This document shows positions 19,111 through 32,400 of a DNA stretch of 64,000 bases, piece by piece. Under the pieces are notes generated by a model, which made no database searches, was not told where the DNA came from, and saw nothing but the letters and a program-made list of their open reading frames with translations. Numbering within the stretch: position 1 is the stretch's first letter; every line of letters begins with the position of its first letter. The translations under genes were made by a program, and so were the position numbers. This stretch comes from Prostheceraeus crozeri (Eukaryota > Platyhelminthes > Polycladida > Euryleptidae): assembly GCA_907163375.1 (NCBI GenBank), contig CAJQUW010002202.1:248001-312000 (forward strand). The letters run 5' to 3'.

Positions 19111-20990
19111 ATAATAGTAGCCTTTATTTGTCCAACAACAATGATTCTGTAGACGCACAATATTGGCACAATTGAAATTAATGCAAGTTTTAAATTACGC
19201 GACATGCAGACGAACCACAAGAAGTCAAAGATACACACAAAAATTTATCTAGCGAAGCGTATAAATGAGTTGGCTAAACGGACAGTGTTTGCCTTCGGTG
19301 GGAGTAGTGGGCATGTGTTTCGTAGGCACCTACTCCGTGGAAGAAAAAATCCTATGTGCGGGTGACTAGAATCATCGACATCTTTACGAAAAAGGGACAG
19401 ACAAATTTTGTCAACGACTTCAAATAATGCCGGGGAAATATTCTTGCCAATAATTTTAGATACTCTCTTCATAACACCAGACATCTTCCGATGCAGGTAC
19501 TCCGGTGCGTTAACTGGGCAGCAATATAAAATAATGGACCGGATAAATGCAAAATACGCTCTCCTTAAAGTAAAATCATCACAACCTGACTTCTTCAAAT
19601 TCCAAATAATGAACAACCTCCTTAAGGCACATGCAACAATTGTGTTAACATGCTTGTTCCATTTCATATCGTCAGATATGTGAACTCCCTAAAGTTTCAG
19701 GTGCGATACGGTTTGAATAATGGCTCCATCTGTCAGCTCAATTGGGAGAACGCCTACGTTTTTGTGAGTAATGATGTTAATCACTTTACTTTTAGAAAAA
19801 TTCATTCTGTGTCCAAAAGATGATAAGCACGACTGAATATGATTGAATTCCTCATGTAAAAGGTCTTCTTCTGGGGATCGAATAAAGTGCAACAATGTCA
19901 AGTCATCTGCGTAAATTATTACCGACGTGTTAGGATACAAGGTTTCGAAGTTATCAACTGACATACAGAATAATAGCGGTCCTAAAATACTTCCTTGTGG
20001 AACAAATTAGAAAATACAAATGAGAAAAAGAAGATGAAACACGGACACACTGACTGCGATTAGAAAACTTCTGAACCACTGGGTTACAGATTCGGTAAGT
20101 CCAAACTTGACACATGACGCTAAGATTAATTCATGCGAAAGCAAATCGAACGCCTTATGAAAGTCAATCGTCAATAGACGGATGATACCTGAACCATCAT
20201 CAAGGAATTTCAACACACTTTGATATAAGAGCGTCATTGCTACGGATGTCCCTTTGCTGGGTTAATATGCGAATTGACGTGAAGAGATGTTTTCACGAAT
20301 ACGAGGAAGAATCAATTTATCTGAGACCAACTTCTCCAAACATTTTGCCAAATCGGAAGTAAAGATATTGGTCGATACTGGTTTACTTCCGTTGGAGATG
20401 AGCATTTTGGGACAGGTGTGATAATAGCACATTTGAAGCAATCGGTAACTGTTTTCAAACTTAGACTCCGATTGAATAATTCGGTTATGCCTGGAGATAA
20501 CAGGTCAGAAAAATCTCGAAATATCCAGTGAGGTAAGCCATCTAATCGGGGGCTCTTCTTTTTGACTTTGCTGAGAACAGATGATACCTCATCAACAGAA
20601 AAAGTCGTGACAGAATGATGTTCACTTGTGCTTGATTCCAATGATTCGTAAAAGACTTCAGACGAAGGCTGAGGCATATGCGATTGACCATAACAGGAAG
20701 AGAAATAGTCAGCGAGTTCATGAGCAGAGAATGGAATATCAGTACTCTTAGTGACTCCGCATCTTGCGACGTACTTAATAGCATTCCAGATTTCTTTGGA
20801 ATTACCAGCTGAAATAGTTGATTGAATGTAGTTCTGCTTTAAGAAAGCGCAATGTCTGTTTACTTCGCCCTTAAGTCTTGCATATTTCTGCATTTTCCCT
20901 TCTTTGTGAGCTCTGTCTCGGTTGTTGATCAGCAGTTTCGATGAGTCTCACATCCAAGGAGGATCCGTTGATCTTATGCGAATAATTCGT
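19111..20990 (-). mobile_element. Jockey/CR1-group LINE remnant
   Basis: Minus-strand RT pieces appear in order: KKKSPRLDGLPHWIF and PVPKCSSPTEVNQYRPISLL (20,890-20,312), LLTIDFHKAFDLLSHELILA (near 20,170), VIIYADDLTLLHF (near 19,910, the catalytic YADD) and the C-terminal region FTLRRAYFAFIRSIILYCCP (near 19,540). Frames change several times and one internal segment between the RT blocks is short, so it cannot be active. No endonuclease domain is seen (5'-truncated). The 3' end reads AATAAAGGCTACTATTATT on the minus strand and meets the 3' end of the R4-like LINE tail to tail. The remnant at 51.3-52.2 kb belongs to the same family. Confidence 0.8.
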
Positions 20991-21077
20991 TTGGGGAAGC
21001 ACCAATCAAATAGCGCTTACATACAGCTCTGGAAAAGAGTCATCGCCGAGCAAAGCTGGAAAAATTCTACTGAAATT

Positions 21078-21184
21078 TTTGAATTCCAATTCCAGAGCAG
21101 AAATTTCAATTCCAAATCCAATTCCAATTCCAGTCGAAACAGTTCAATTCAATTCCAATTCCATTATAAGATTCAATTCCGATA
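21078..21184. repeat. AATTCC-type low-complexity tract
   Basis: About 105 bp built from irregular AATTCC/AATTCA words. It explains the Asn/Ser-rich short frames here. Confidence 0.8.
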
Positions 21185-21449
21185 ATTGCAAGTCGCGTAT
21201 AGTGTCTTATGTTAATGTATCTAACGTTTGTTCTCTTCAATCTAGTCCATGTGCCCTTATCCTATCCTCGTTGCTCCTGTGTGCCGTTCCCTGCGTCGTT
21301 CCTATGTGCGTTCTCATGTTCATAGTTCATGTTTCTTGTGCACATGTATAAATGAAACCGGTCAGCCTACGCCATTTTCGTTTCGTAAACGAGATATTCA
21401 ATATCTCGCGAAAAAAAGAAAATAAAGTTAACGGTCAGCAAAGAATCAA

Positions 21450-21476
21450 ACGCTGAGAGAGAGAGAGAGAGAGAGA
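21450..21476. repeat. GA microsatellite
   Basis: Uninterrupted (GA) run next to the downstream edge of the gypsy fossil. Confidence 0.9.
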
Positions 21477-21599
21477 TGAGATGCGAATAAATAATCTATT
21501 AATAAATTGACAGAAGAAAGAAATTCAGTGTGCGAATAACGTGATTGTTGATGGAAAAAAACGACGATGAAAATGATATTGACAACTTTTACTTTGTTC

Positions 21600-22940
21600 G
21601 ACAAGAGGCGTGTCAAAGGAGCTGTAATGCCTGAGAAATTTGGTCAAATTTTTCGGTAATAACCCACCATTCCAAGAAATCGCAAAGGCTGCTTCTTGTC
21701 CATGGGAGTAGGGAAATTCAATATTACACCTTACATTTTAACTTAGGATCCACTGGTTTCACTTTACCTTGACCAACGACATGACCCAGATATACTAGAG
21801 TTGCACAGGCAAATTCACTCTTTTTCAAATTAACGGTTAACTTTGCATCTCTCAGTTTCTCAAATAACAGCTTTATAGTTTCAACGTGACTTGACCACGA
21901 TTCATCGTAAATCACAATGTCGTCAATATACGCTTCGCAGTTAGGAATATCGCGAATAATGCCGTTCATCAAGCGTTGAAAGGTAGCAGGAGTGTTCTTC
22001 ATTCCGAATGGCATGATCCTATACTGATATAGACCACTCGAAGTTACAAAAGAGGATATTTCTTTAGCGCGTTCAGTCAATGGCACTTGCCAGAAGCCTT
22101 TCAGCAAATCGACCTTAGTGACTTACTTAACATTTCCAATGTTGTCTATGCAAGTGTCCATACGTGGAATTGGATATGAATCAGTTTTTGTGATGTTGTT
22201 GACTTTTCTGTAATCTGTACACATGCGGTAAGTCCCATCCGTTTTAGGAACTAGTATACATGGAGAGCCCCAGTTGCTGTTACTGTGCTCAATGAATCCA
22301 TTTTTTTCAGCAGATTCTCGATTTCGTTTTGCAAATATTGCTCTTTTATTGGATTGAGCCTGTACGGGTATTGCTTGATAGGTAAACGATCACCGACATC
22401 AACATCATGGAATACCGCGTCAGTTCTTGATGGCACCTCCGAAAATATGCAGAAATCAATGTAGATCTCTTTCATCTGCTGATAAGTGTGACAACTTCGT
22501 TTCCAGATTCCGTAAAGTGTCTGAGTTTGAAAGATTAGCACAAAATTCATGTAATCTATCGGAATTATCGCAGGTGTTATGAATCGCTTTATCTTTATCA
22601 TTCATACTGAGAACATTTACACTCACTGATCGCAAAGTGTTATTATTAGCGATATCAACCACATTATTGGTGATATCAACGTTTCTATGAACATACAATT
22701 TCAACATATTGACATGACACAATTGAGTTTTCTTACGCCTATCAGGCGTACTAATGACAATTTAGATCACTCAACTTTTTGTTAATAACATTCGGACCAA
22801 CATTTCGACATCGTAAAGGACTTCCACAAATGGGTAATAAAGCGAGGACTTTCTGTCCTACTTTGAAATCTCGATCAGTCGACTATGAATCATATCTACA
22901 TTTCATAACATCTTGATTCGATTTCAAATTGCCTCTAGCT
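21600..22940 (-). pseudogene. Gypsy integrase C-terminus and reverse transcriptase region
   Basis: Family-specific stretches seen: FKVGQKVLALLPICGSPLRC (integrase C-terminal module, near 22,850), DRLPIKQYPYRLNPIKEQYL (RT start, near 22,370), LKGFWQVPLTERAKEISSFV and YRIMPFGMKNTPATFQRLMN (near 22,000-22,100), and EAYIDDIVIYDESW with the catalytic YIDD-type box (near 21,930). This fixes both the superfamily and the integrase-before-RT order. Fossil with several breaks. Confidence 0.82.
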
Positions 22941-23080
22941 AACTCGCAAACCTCCGATAACTTCAAGCGAAATCAATTACGTACTACAACAAAGATGTTT
23001 TTGGAATATATTCATCTGAGAAAAGCTTTTCCTTGACAACTTTTAAAGGTCCTCTAACAGTATTTGTATTTGGATAAGGC

Positions 23081-23335
23081 TCCGGACGGAGTCAACAAAT
23101 TACATAGAATCATGAATAAAAGTAAGAAAAGAAAGTCAGAAGTCATTAAACAGAAGAAAGTATCCATCGAATTTTACGCTTGAATTCATTCACCGAAGCT
23201 GCGTTAACTGCTGAAGATGGCAGTGAGTTCCACTGCGAGATAATGCGTACTGTGAAAAAGTTATGCCGTAGTAGGAGGCGAGCAGGTCCTTGCACCAGTT
23301 TCCGATTGTGCGAGCGAGTTCGTGTAAGTTCAGTA
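23081..23335 (-). mobile_element. CR1/Jockey-type LINE 3' fragment inside the gypsy fossil
   Basis: On the minus strand the fragment shows the usual C-terminal RT tail of such LINEs: RKLVQGPARLLLRHNFFTVR, then IISQWNSLPSSAVNAASVNE and FKRKIRWIL, followed by a short 3' UTR ending near 23,081. ATACTG (minus strand) flanks both sides as a likely short target duplication, and gypsy sequence resumes on either side. 5'-truncated, about 255 bp. Confidence 0.72.
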
Positions 23336-23339
23336 TGTC

Positions 23340-23645
23340 AAAAAACAAGATCAAATGGGCTGAATCCTAGCAAATCCTGTATTGATTCCCCGGCGGCAAA
23401 GAGCAAAAAGCGGAACATCCTCATCCCAATTCTTATCATGATCATAACAATATGTTTTTTTTAACGTCTGATGTCATCTTTCCAAAGCACCTTGACTTTG
23501 TGGATGATAGGCTGAAGATGTATGCTGTGAAATATTCAACTCATGCATTACTTGCTGAAAAATTCCCGACATGAAATTCGATCCTTGATCAGACTGAACT
23601 GAAATTGGGAGTCCAAAAGTTGTAAAAGTTTCAATCAGGGCTTTT
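23340..23645 (-). pseudogene. Gypsy integrase core, downstream part
   Basis: FGLPISVQSDQGSNFMSGIF and HELNISQHTSSAYHPQSQGA are the second half of the retroviral-type integrase core (the D and E blocks). It is separated from the first half by the 3.5-kb LINE. Fossil. Confidence 0.82.
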
Positions 23646-26600
23646 ATTATTGTTTTTTTTATTGTTTTATTATTATCCCCACTCTTCCCAGCGCTCTTGC
23701 GGGAACGACGTTCCTTGCAGGCAGCGTTCTGCGCTTTGATGTTATTGCTTATGTTTTCGCCCTACTCAATCATTTGGTAATAACTTTTATATCATTCTAA
23801 CGCAAATCATCTTGCCTACGCTGCTATACTATTTTCTACTACTGTTACACCTCCTCCGGTCCGCTACGCCCAGATCATCGCTCTTACGTTATTGTTTATC
23901 GCCATATACACCGCTGACTCATTCGTAGCATGGCCGCGGCAACTTCAACGGGCCTTGTGTACACTCATGATGACCTGTTCCGCCTGCGCGATAGCTTTCC
24001 TCTGTCTCGCAAAACAAGAAGATGATTGTGGTATCATCGCATAGCCAAGCGGCCTCATGCTCCTATTACTCACCCACACGTGACCCAGTTCCCTATCGCG
24101 GTACGCATAACAAACAGGACGACCTCAGATTATCATCCCACAGCTGTTTCCCCAAGGTCAAAAGTCACTGATCGTGACCAAAATCGGCCGCGCACCCAGC
24201 GCTCAAATAATCGCCACGACATCCGACCGGGTCGACGGATAACTTTCGGTCTGCTAAATATTCGGTCCCTACACAATAAAGTTGACGACCTCTGCGACTT
24301 TCTTCACGACCAGTCGATCGACGTCTCTCTGCTGATAGAAACATGGCATGACAGTGATTCCGTCTGCATAAGTCGCCTGCGCCAGAATGGTTACAATGTC
24401 ATCGATCAACCCAGACATAGAACACAAACTAGCCCACATCACCTTATGTCGACAAATCATGGAGGTGTTGCCGTAATATCAAAGCCTGCAGTCAAGCTGT
24501 CCCTTGTTCCGATTAATGTCAAACCCACCTCCTTCGAGTTCGTATGCGTCCGTGTCCTCTCTCAGTCTTCCTCTTGCATCACTCTGCTCATGTATAGAAC
24601 AGGTCCAATCACTTCTGCATTCTTCAGTGAATTATCCTCTGTCTCAAATGTCGTGATGATGTACTCTGACCCTATCACCGTTGCTGGCGATTTAAACATC
24701 CATTTCGAGTGCAGAACTGACTCAGACACTTGTAAATTACTTTCAACTATGTCTGACAACGGTCTTGCTGTATCGACCAGCCTACTCACGATCTAGGTGA
24801 AACTCTTGATGTCGTCTTTTCATCTCATAGCCGTGCTCTTCCCTCAGTGTCTGTCGTCGATCCGTCTCTATCAGATCATCGACTCCTACGTTGGACTTCC
24901 GCAATGGTCTTACCGCCTCTAACTTATTCAACAGTTACCTATAGACACTGGTCCCGCCTTGACCTCTCGTTGTTCCGTGAGTGTCTGATGAACTCCACCC
25001 TTTGTCAGAGTGAAAAATGGCTCGCTCACGACACGGACGAACTGGCCACACTATTTGATGAGAACATTACAGCAATACTCGATCTTCTGATCCCACTGAA
25101 AACTTCCAAACTCCCCCGTCGGTCATCAAATCCATGTTTTGACAAGGAATGCCGACAGTTTAAACGATTTGTGCGCCGACTAGAACGAAACTGTCATAAA
25201 CTTACATCTGCGAATTCTCCATCGACCGTGCTAGCTCATGCCCAGTGAAAGGAGTGTCTGAGAGACTATCGGTGGCTGCTGAGACTCAAGCGGTCCGAAT
25301 ATTGGAACAAGCTAACTCAGTCGAGGCAACACATTTCCCGCGATCTTTGGCAGGCCGTTGACAAGCTGATGGGTCGTGGCCAAACACGTCACTCAGAGTC
25401 AATTACAGCAGATGAATTTTCTCAATTCTTCCAACAAAAGCTAGCCTCAGCCCAAGCGTTTTATACTTCGCCATCACCTACTTTCCTGGAAAACAGTAAA
25501 AGCCAGTTTAATCTTTTCCATAGGCTCGCACAGGAGGAAGTGCTTTCAGCCATCTTACATCTCCCGAACAAACATTCATCAACTGACTGCTTGCACACAG
25601 GCCTACTGAAAGCATGTGTTGATGTACTCGCTCCGTTCCTCACCCATCTGATGAACTCATCTCTCTCTCTGAGGGTGTGTTTCCACGCCGTTGAAAACAT
25701 GCTCAAGTGACGCCTATCCGGAAGAAGGACTCTAGTCATCCTACTGACGTCAGGTCCTATCGCCCTATTTCTAATCTCCCAACGATATCTAAACTGCTTT
25801 AAAGGATTATTGCCAAACAAGGAGGATCTACCTAAATACCAATAGTCTGCTATCCCGAACTCAATCTGCTTACAGACTTCACTATTCCACCGAAACTGCG
25901 ACTCTACATCTGCTCAACGATATCCTGAGCTCCCTCGACAAAGGAAACATTTCTCTCCTTATCTCCGTGGACCTATCGTCAGCATTCGATACGATTCATC
26001 ACCCAACACTCCTCCAAAGACTTCACACGACTTTTGGTTTCAGAGACACATCACTGGAGTGGTTTCGCTCCTTTTTGACTGGCCGTACTCAATCAGTCGT
26101 CTCAGGTGGACACAGGTCTCATCCCGTTCAAGTGATCTCCGGAGTTCCTCAGGGCTCAGTACTCGGTCCCCTCCTTTTCTCCCTGTACATATCCGACCTC
26201 TCCCGCTCCATCGAGCAAAGTGATCTCAATGTTCATCTATTTGCTGATGACATTCAAGTCTACGGTTCCTCTCGTCCACATCAAACTGACGAGTTAAGTA
26301 GACACATGTCCACCTGTATCGAAGAAGTGAATATCTGGCTGAAAAGCAATCACCTACAGATGAACGCTTCCAAATCAAATGTGATACGGTTCTCTTCGAG
26401 AAAAAAGAAAGTTCTCCCATCAGCCCCTGTATCCCTCTGTGGCCATCCATCAACCCCTGTCGCCTCTCTGCGACTCCTCGGAGTTATCTTTGATAACCAC
26501 TTAACCTTCAACACTCACGTGTCTCGAACTATATCGACCTGCTTCGGAGTTTTGCGTCAAATAAAGTCAATTTGGAGATCTATCTCTCGTTCGCTCACTA

Positions 26601-27110
26601 TAAAGCTTATTGTGTCGCTAGTTTTTAGTCGACTTGATTATTGCATCACTTCCTGAGCTGGCTTACCTCAGTCTACGCTGAGACGTTTACAGAATGTAAT
26701 CAATGCCGCTGCTCGTCTGGTAGATTCCCTATCACGCTACCACCACATTTCACCCTCACTAAAAGTACTTCGTCGGCTCCCTATCTTAGGTCGCATTCAG
26801 TATAGACTTGCGACAATAGTGTACTTGTGCCTTCATAACTGTGCTCCCTCCTACCTCACTGATCGCCTCGACTTCTCATTCAATTCTTTCACACGTGCTC
26901 GCCTCCGTTCTTCTTCCTCGCTGAAGCTCATTACACCTAAATCCCGTTGCCGTACTCTTGGTGGTCGCTCATTCCAGTGTAATGCTGCTCGCGAGTGGAA
27001 CAAGCTTCCATCCACCATCACGAAAGCTTCCACTCTATCCGCTTTCAAGTCTATGTTATATTCATTTTCGCATGACGCTTACTTTACCGATAGCTGAGTT
27101 GTCTGTATGC
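23645..27110 (+). mobile_element. CR1/L2-group LINE, near full length, broken
   Basis: The endonuclease (APE) region starts near 24,230 (FGLLNIRSLHNKVDDLCDFL, SLLIETWHD, ITVAGDLNIHF) and ends with LSDHRLLRW near 24,870. RT follows: the segment near 25,970-26,280 has DLSSAFDTIHHPTLLQRLHT, SGVPQGSVLGPLLFSLYISD and LFADDIQVY (catalytic FADD). The C-terminal tail SLKLITPKSRCRTLGGRSFQ and AAREWNKLPSTITKASTLSA ends near 27,097. At least five frame interruptions (for example between 24,796 and 24,847, and near 25,710) make it inactive. No ORF1 protein is recognised in the first 400 bp. It sits inside the integrase region of the gypsy fossil, so it is the younger insertion. Confidence 0.85.
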
Positions 27111-27126
27111 AATTGTTTTTGAGGCA

Positions 27127-27641
27127 TTATGTTATGGCCTTGAAGTCGATAATCGACAAAAAGCCACTCGCATGCACGAGAAATTCACTGAAATAAATAA
27201 AATTTTTGCTTTTATATTTCTCAATGGTATTGCCTCTGAAAAACGTGAAGATAAGCACATCAGTGTAATACTGATTGCCAGACTTAGTACGATGAAGAGG
27301 TCCGATACAGTCAATCGATACGTGACTAAATGCTTCATCTATCACAGGAATTGGTTTTATAAGAGCTTTTGGAATAGTTTGATTCGGTATGTATGACAAG
27401 ACTTGCAAAATTTTGAAATGTCGGTTCTCATTCTCGGCCAATAAAAATGATCTGAAATCGCATGATACGTTTTATTTACCCCCAGATGACCGGCTAACGG
27501 AATTTCATGAGCCAGTTTCAGAACTTCATGATGATAGCGACTAGGGAGAACTATTTCGTATTTTGTGAAACATTCATTATCAGACGGGACATGTGGAGGT
27601 CTCCACTTCCGCATCAAGATCCGTTTCTTAAGTAATAACAA
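27127..27641 (-). pseudogene. Gypsy integrase zinc-binding domain and first part of core
   Basis: ILMRKWRPPHV, AHEIPLAGHLGVNKTYHAIS with HFYWPRMRTDISKFCKSCHT is the HHCC zinc module. HVSIDCIGPLHRTKSGNQYY holds the first catalytic Asp block of the core. It precedes the LINE insertion. Fossil. Confidence 0.82.
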
Positions 27642-27999
27642 ACAGGAATTTGCGATAACTCATTTTCGGAAACCACTTGATGCAGTAATTTTGCTATGTC
27701 TGGATCATTCCGTTGTTCGGTAAATAGCTCATTCTCGCCAAGATCGGAATTGTCTAAAACAGACAAATCATGTTTTTCCGCAAAGAGAAAAGTATCTGTC
27801 AAATCAATTTCATCATTAGTATCTAGATTATGCTTCCTGCTCATTGAGCGAGTGACTGCAGACGATGGATACAGACCAGATTCTTCTTGAGCCTTTAAAT
27901 CAGGAGAGATTTCAAGGCATGGCATGCTTGAAACAATAGGGTTTTCATTTATATGAACTTTACTACCAACAAGGTCATTACCCAACTCCAAATGGTAAT

Positions 28000-29400
28000 G
28001 ATTCTGAACGAACAAGCCCTACTGCAATAATTCCGGTAAGAAGTTGAGATGACAAATAAACTTTATGTAAGGGAACTGGTGACCAAGTTGGAGCATTAAC
28101 CCCTTTAGTGAAAACTGTTTTGCCAGTAAACGTTTTATCAGAAAATTGCAAAGCTTCATCCAGAGACTGAATTGCGCCGCTGTCGCGAAGAAACTTGATA
28201 GAAGTGGAATTTGAACCAAACTCGCAAGAAACTCGCGCATCATGAATAAAAGGCTGATACAGCTCACTTACTGATTTTTCATCAGAAAAAATATCACTAG
28301 CTACATGCTTCGTCAATGATCTCAGAATCTTTGTCACTAGCACTTAAAATCCGATCAGGCAAGATTGCATCAGAAGTGCATGTAGATACAGCACTGACAG
28401 GTTTTGAATTCTTGTTTTTCAGTTTAAAACAATCAGCTATTAAATGACCTTCACGCTTACAATAATTGCACGTTTTTCGAGGAAGAGTTTTCTGTTGCCA
28501 ATGTTTTTATCATTGGGTTGACTCAATGTCTTATTTTCAGCACTGCTTCGGATAGACTGAGAATTGAATTCAAAAGATATTTTTCTTTGTGGGTATTTGC
28601 TTGCGACATCAGGGATATGAGTAAGGGCATAATCGTCTGCTAAACGGGCAGCAGACTCCAAGCAATCGGTTCGTTGTTCTTCAATGAAAGTACGCAACTC
28701 ACTATTAATACAGTTCTTAAATTCTTCAACATCATATTTCTCAAACTTTCAAAGTCGTTATCAATTTAAGAGTTAGAAGTTAAGAAGTTTAAGGAGTTAA
28801 GAAGTTAAGGAGTTTAAAAGTTAGAGAAAATCCATCTCTGAAAAGGCTGTTCTTTCACTCTAGCAAATTCAACGTACGTTTGCTCATTTCTTTTCTTTAA
28901 TTCTAAACTTTTGGCGATTTGCCTCCGGAACTAACTCATACGCTCTTAAAATCTGTTCTTTTACAAAATCAAAATCAGATGCCTGATCAACAGATAATTG
29001 AATGTATAATTCTCGAGCCTTCCCAGTAAGAGCACTCTGTAAAGTATAACCCAGTGTTGCTTTGGCCAGTGAAAATTTGATGCGATTTTTTCAAAATGTC
29101 AGAAATACTTGTCAACATCAGCTTCATGAAATGGCGGTACAAATCTAATGAATTTAGTGACATCAAAGCGACTTTCCTGTTCACGTAATTCGGTGTCCTT
29201 TGACAAAATTAAGTTCACTTCTAACTTTTTCATTTTGAGTTCATGGTTTAAACGCATTTTCTGTTGCTGTATTTCCATTTCCTAAAAAGTAAGTCGAAGT
29301 TTCATAATTTCCAAATCATTATCAGATTCATTTTCAAAATCAGAAATTACATCATCAAAAATACCATTAGCTACGAGATGCGACCTCAGAGAATTCCTTA
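28000..29400 (-). pseudogene. Gypsy gag, zinc knuckle and protease region
   Basis: FVPPFHEADVDKYF and KIASNFHWPKQHWV (near 29,080-29,150) are typical of gag in this group. A SCAN-like segment (RLADDYALTHIPDVASKY) lies near 28,640, a CCHC knuckle CNYCKREGHLIADC near 28,450, and the protease-type stretch SIKFLRDSGAIQSLDEA near 28,190. A local AAGTTAAGG-type expansion occurs near 28,770-28,820. Fossil with several breaks. Confidence 0.75.
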
Positions 29401-32400
29401 ACTCACATCGTTGTACAAAATACTTATAATTTCTGCTTGTAGAGTTTTCTGCTAGTAATAACCATGTGCATGTGAATTGACTTTGAGAATTGATGTTTGA
29501 CGATTCACAGAAAAGGATTCGCTGACCTATTTAACATTTTCATCTTCAAAAACTGATTCGGATTCTCAAATTCTTGAAATGATAACTATCACAAATTATA
29601 GCATATATGGAAGTCTCACAGAGTTGTTAATGAAGCTGAGGAATGTAAAATTAATTCAATATAAGTCTTAACTCTGCTATTGAAGCAGCGGGACAGCACA
29701 AATTTGTCAATGCAGTTAGGACAGCGATGAATGGAAATGAGATTTCGGATCTCAAGCGATGCAGAAGAAATGATTATTCTCCCAATGGAGTGGAGCTCTC
29801 AAAGCGAGCGCCCTTTCTTCGACCACACTCATCTTTGAGACAAGATGCTTCATCTTTGATAGAGATTTAACGTTCTTCTCACACTTTCATCGCTTCCTTC
29901 GTTCAAATCAGATTGGCATGAAAAGTGCGATGACTTGTGCGACAGTGTCAAGGAGAAGATGGAAAATGCAGGTTTAGGAGACAGAAAAGAGATGACAGCT
30001 CTGGACTCCATTCTAGCCTTCCATGTGCGAAATAGTCAAGATGACGGAACTTAGTCAAGTGGAATAGACAAGTGGGCAATCGAGAATTCACGGATGCATT
30101 ATCAGGTGCTGTCTGTGAACTGTTCATGGCACACGACTCGATTGTTTGTGATTTCAGACTGCATTTTTCGTAATAACGTCCGCATGCATGAGGACCAATG
30201 GTACGTATAGTGGTAAGACCGTGACCATGGTTTGTTCCGATCATGCCTGCGACATCAAGACTGATCCACACATTTAATTCCCACGTTGCATTATGATTGA
30301 TATTTGATTACGAATTGATGAGGTTAGCTGATTCATTTTGATTATTGTAAAATATAACATAAACTCGCTGCTTTTAAATAAGCTTGCATATACTCATAGA
30401 GTAACAAATTATTGACTGCAGTAACTCTTTTTCATTTATTTATTCAAATTCATTATTTATCATTCAAAGTCCATACTTCTATGCGCTCATCATTGTTAGC
30501 ATCCTTAATCATTCATGCTTAATAATAACATTGAACCTGATATGAGACAAAATGCAACTGTTGAAGAAATTTTATCATTCTACTGAACTGCGTATAAGGA
30601 AAGCATGAATAGAAATATGCCAATTTCTCTTCATTAAAAAAAGCATGATGCATTTTTTTCATTTAATTCTTAAATGTGTAAATCAATTTCATCATTCATC
30701 ATCTTTTTCCTCTGAATCGCATAGAAGTAAGAATTATAAGAACACATCACTCATACGCCACGCGTCACACGCGGAATTCAAAAAGTTAATAATCGTTCGT
30801 ATAATGCTTCTTCGAATAACACCCGCTCTGCAGTAGCAAAGAGCGCGTGTTCAATTCGGGAAAGACCGCTCATTCAGTTTTCATGTAATCTCTCAAACTA
30901 AATACATTCATGTCCTATTTATTTCTAGTTTCATCCAGCTTGTGACAAATATGATTTTATATCAGTCAAAGTAAGAATTTTATTAATCACAGATGCAATC
31001 CGAGCAATGCCAATATGATTTATAAATCACAACAGCTGAGGCCAATCTGTAATTAAAAAACTGCACAAAAATAAACTAGCATAATCGAGATGTTATAATG
31101 CTGAATGAGGGGTTCGACGCTCGATGTGCACCACGGTTCATCAACGGCTTCGAGAATGCCTGAAGATGAAGCGCCTCGCGCGTTGAAGGTGTTCAGATTA
31201 GCCTCATAGAGTTGTTTTTTCTTCCATCAGGAATTGGTTTGTCTAACCGCTAAAATGCCATTTACATAGTCATAGTTATAATCAGCATAGCAAATTCTTC
31301 ATGTCAAATTCTTCTTAGTACTGTAGATATAATAAATTGTTCTAAAATACGTATTCAAGTAGCGATTATTGACCATGGATAAAAGCATGATGGAATTGTG
31401 CATTATGTTAGAATAAAAGTATGGAATTGTTGATTTGACCGTGCACTCTCTAATCATATTAATATGATTAATATCTAATCATATTTTAACCCAAAGTCCA
31501 CAAAAAAATTTGGCTTCAGTGGATGTTGATGGATGAGGACTTTCATATGATGAAGCTGGAAAGTAAGATTTTCACCTGTATGATATTCTAATCGATTTAA
31601 TCTGGCAGTTGATTTTTCTGTAATCGGGAATTAATGTTGCAACCGACGATCTTAACCTCTGCAATTCTATGAATAAAGAATTGAAGGCAGAAAAATTTTC
31701 AAAACGATAGAAAACAACAATTGGCAAAATTTTTTAATTTAACAGAAATAATTTCGTCAACGCAATATTTAGATGTTTTCAGCTCGTGGTTTGCCCATTA
31801 ATTGATCTGATAAAAGATGTGATAAAGAAGCGCTCTTTCGATCATTACCGATAATGGTAGTCGCTCATGATAACATTATGAAACAAAGATCGCTGAAAAT
31901 ATTGAAATATATACCGCATTTTCCCCAATAATTAATGTTTTTGTACAACACGTATCAATTCGCATGTAAAGTAGGCATACCCCTTTCAAAATTAATCAAG
32001 CATTAATAATCAACTTCAGATTTAACTTATCTATATCATAATCCTAAAATACAGTGAACTCCTACATAAAACTTTCAGGTCAGCAAGATATTCTATCGCT
32101 TTGAATATTTTAAGTCTACATGTATATTTCGTCGGATGTCAATCCAACGCAATTACCATATGATGACACATTGGTTTTTGCAAAGCCATTCATCAGTGAG
32201 CTACAAACCACCTATGGATTCTATGGTTTCAAGCGTGAAATCCAAAATATATCGAGTGGCCTTATTCAAACAAGTAAAGGGAAATCTTTGATTGATGAGA
32301 TTACTAATCAACGCGACTTTACGTAACGCTGATAAGGACAAAGGCTGCCTCATGTCATTTAAACTAAAATGTACATTTCAAACTGCAATGTAGCCCATGA

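Larger units (their letters stand above)
21590..29400 (-). mobile_element. Gmr1-like Ty3/gypsy fossil with two LINE insertions
   Basis: On the minus strand the order is gag, zinc knuckle, protease region, integrase, then reverse transcriptase. Integrase lying before RT is the hallmark of the Gmr1 clade of Ty3/gypsy (Ty1/copia-like order). The element is split by a plus-strand LINE (23,645-27,110) and by a short minus-strand LINE fragment (about 23,081-23,335). Without these it would span about 4 kb here. RNase H and both LTRs were not found, so the downstream end is incomplete. Many breaks (ten or more) and nested insertions point to an old copy. Confidence 0.8.

Noticed and set aside
31233-31270. 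A 21-bp stretch (AACCGCTAAAATGCCATTTAC) almost identical to capsid-gene sequence at about 40-60
   Set aside because: The similarity does not extend on either side, so it is too short to call a capsid relic.
32120-32326. 68-codon frame as a possible exon
   Set aside because: In-frame stop just upstream of its ATG and no supporting splice phase; no family recognised.
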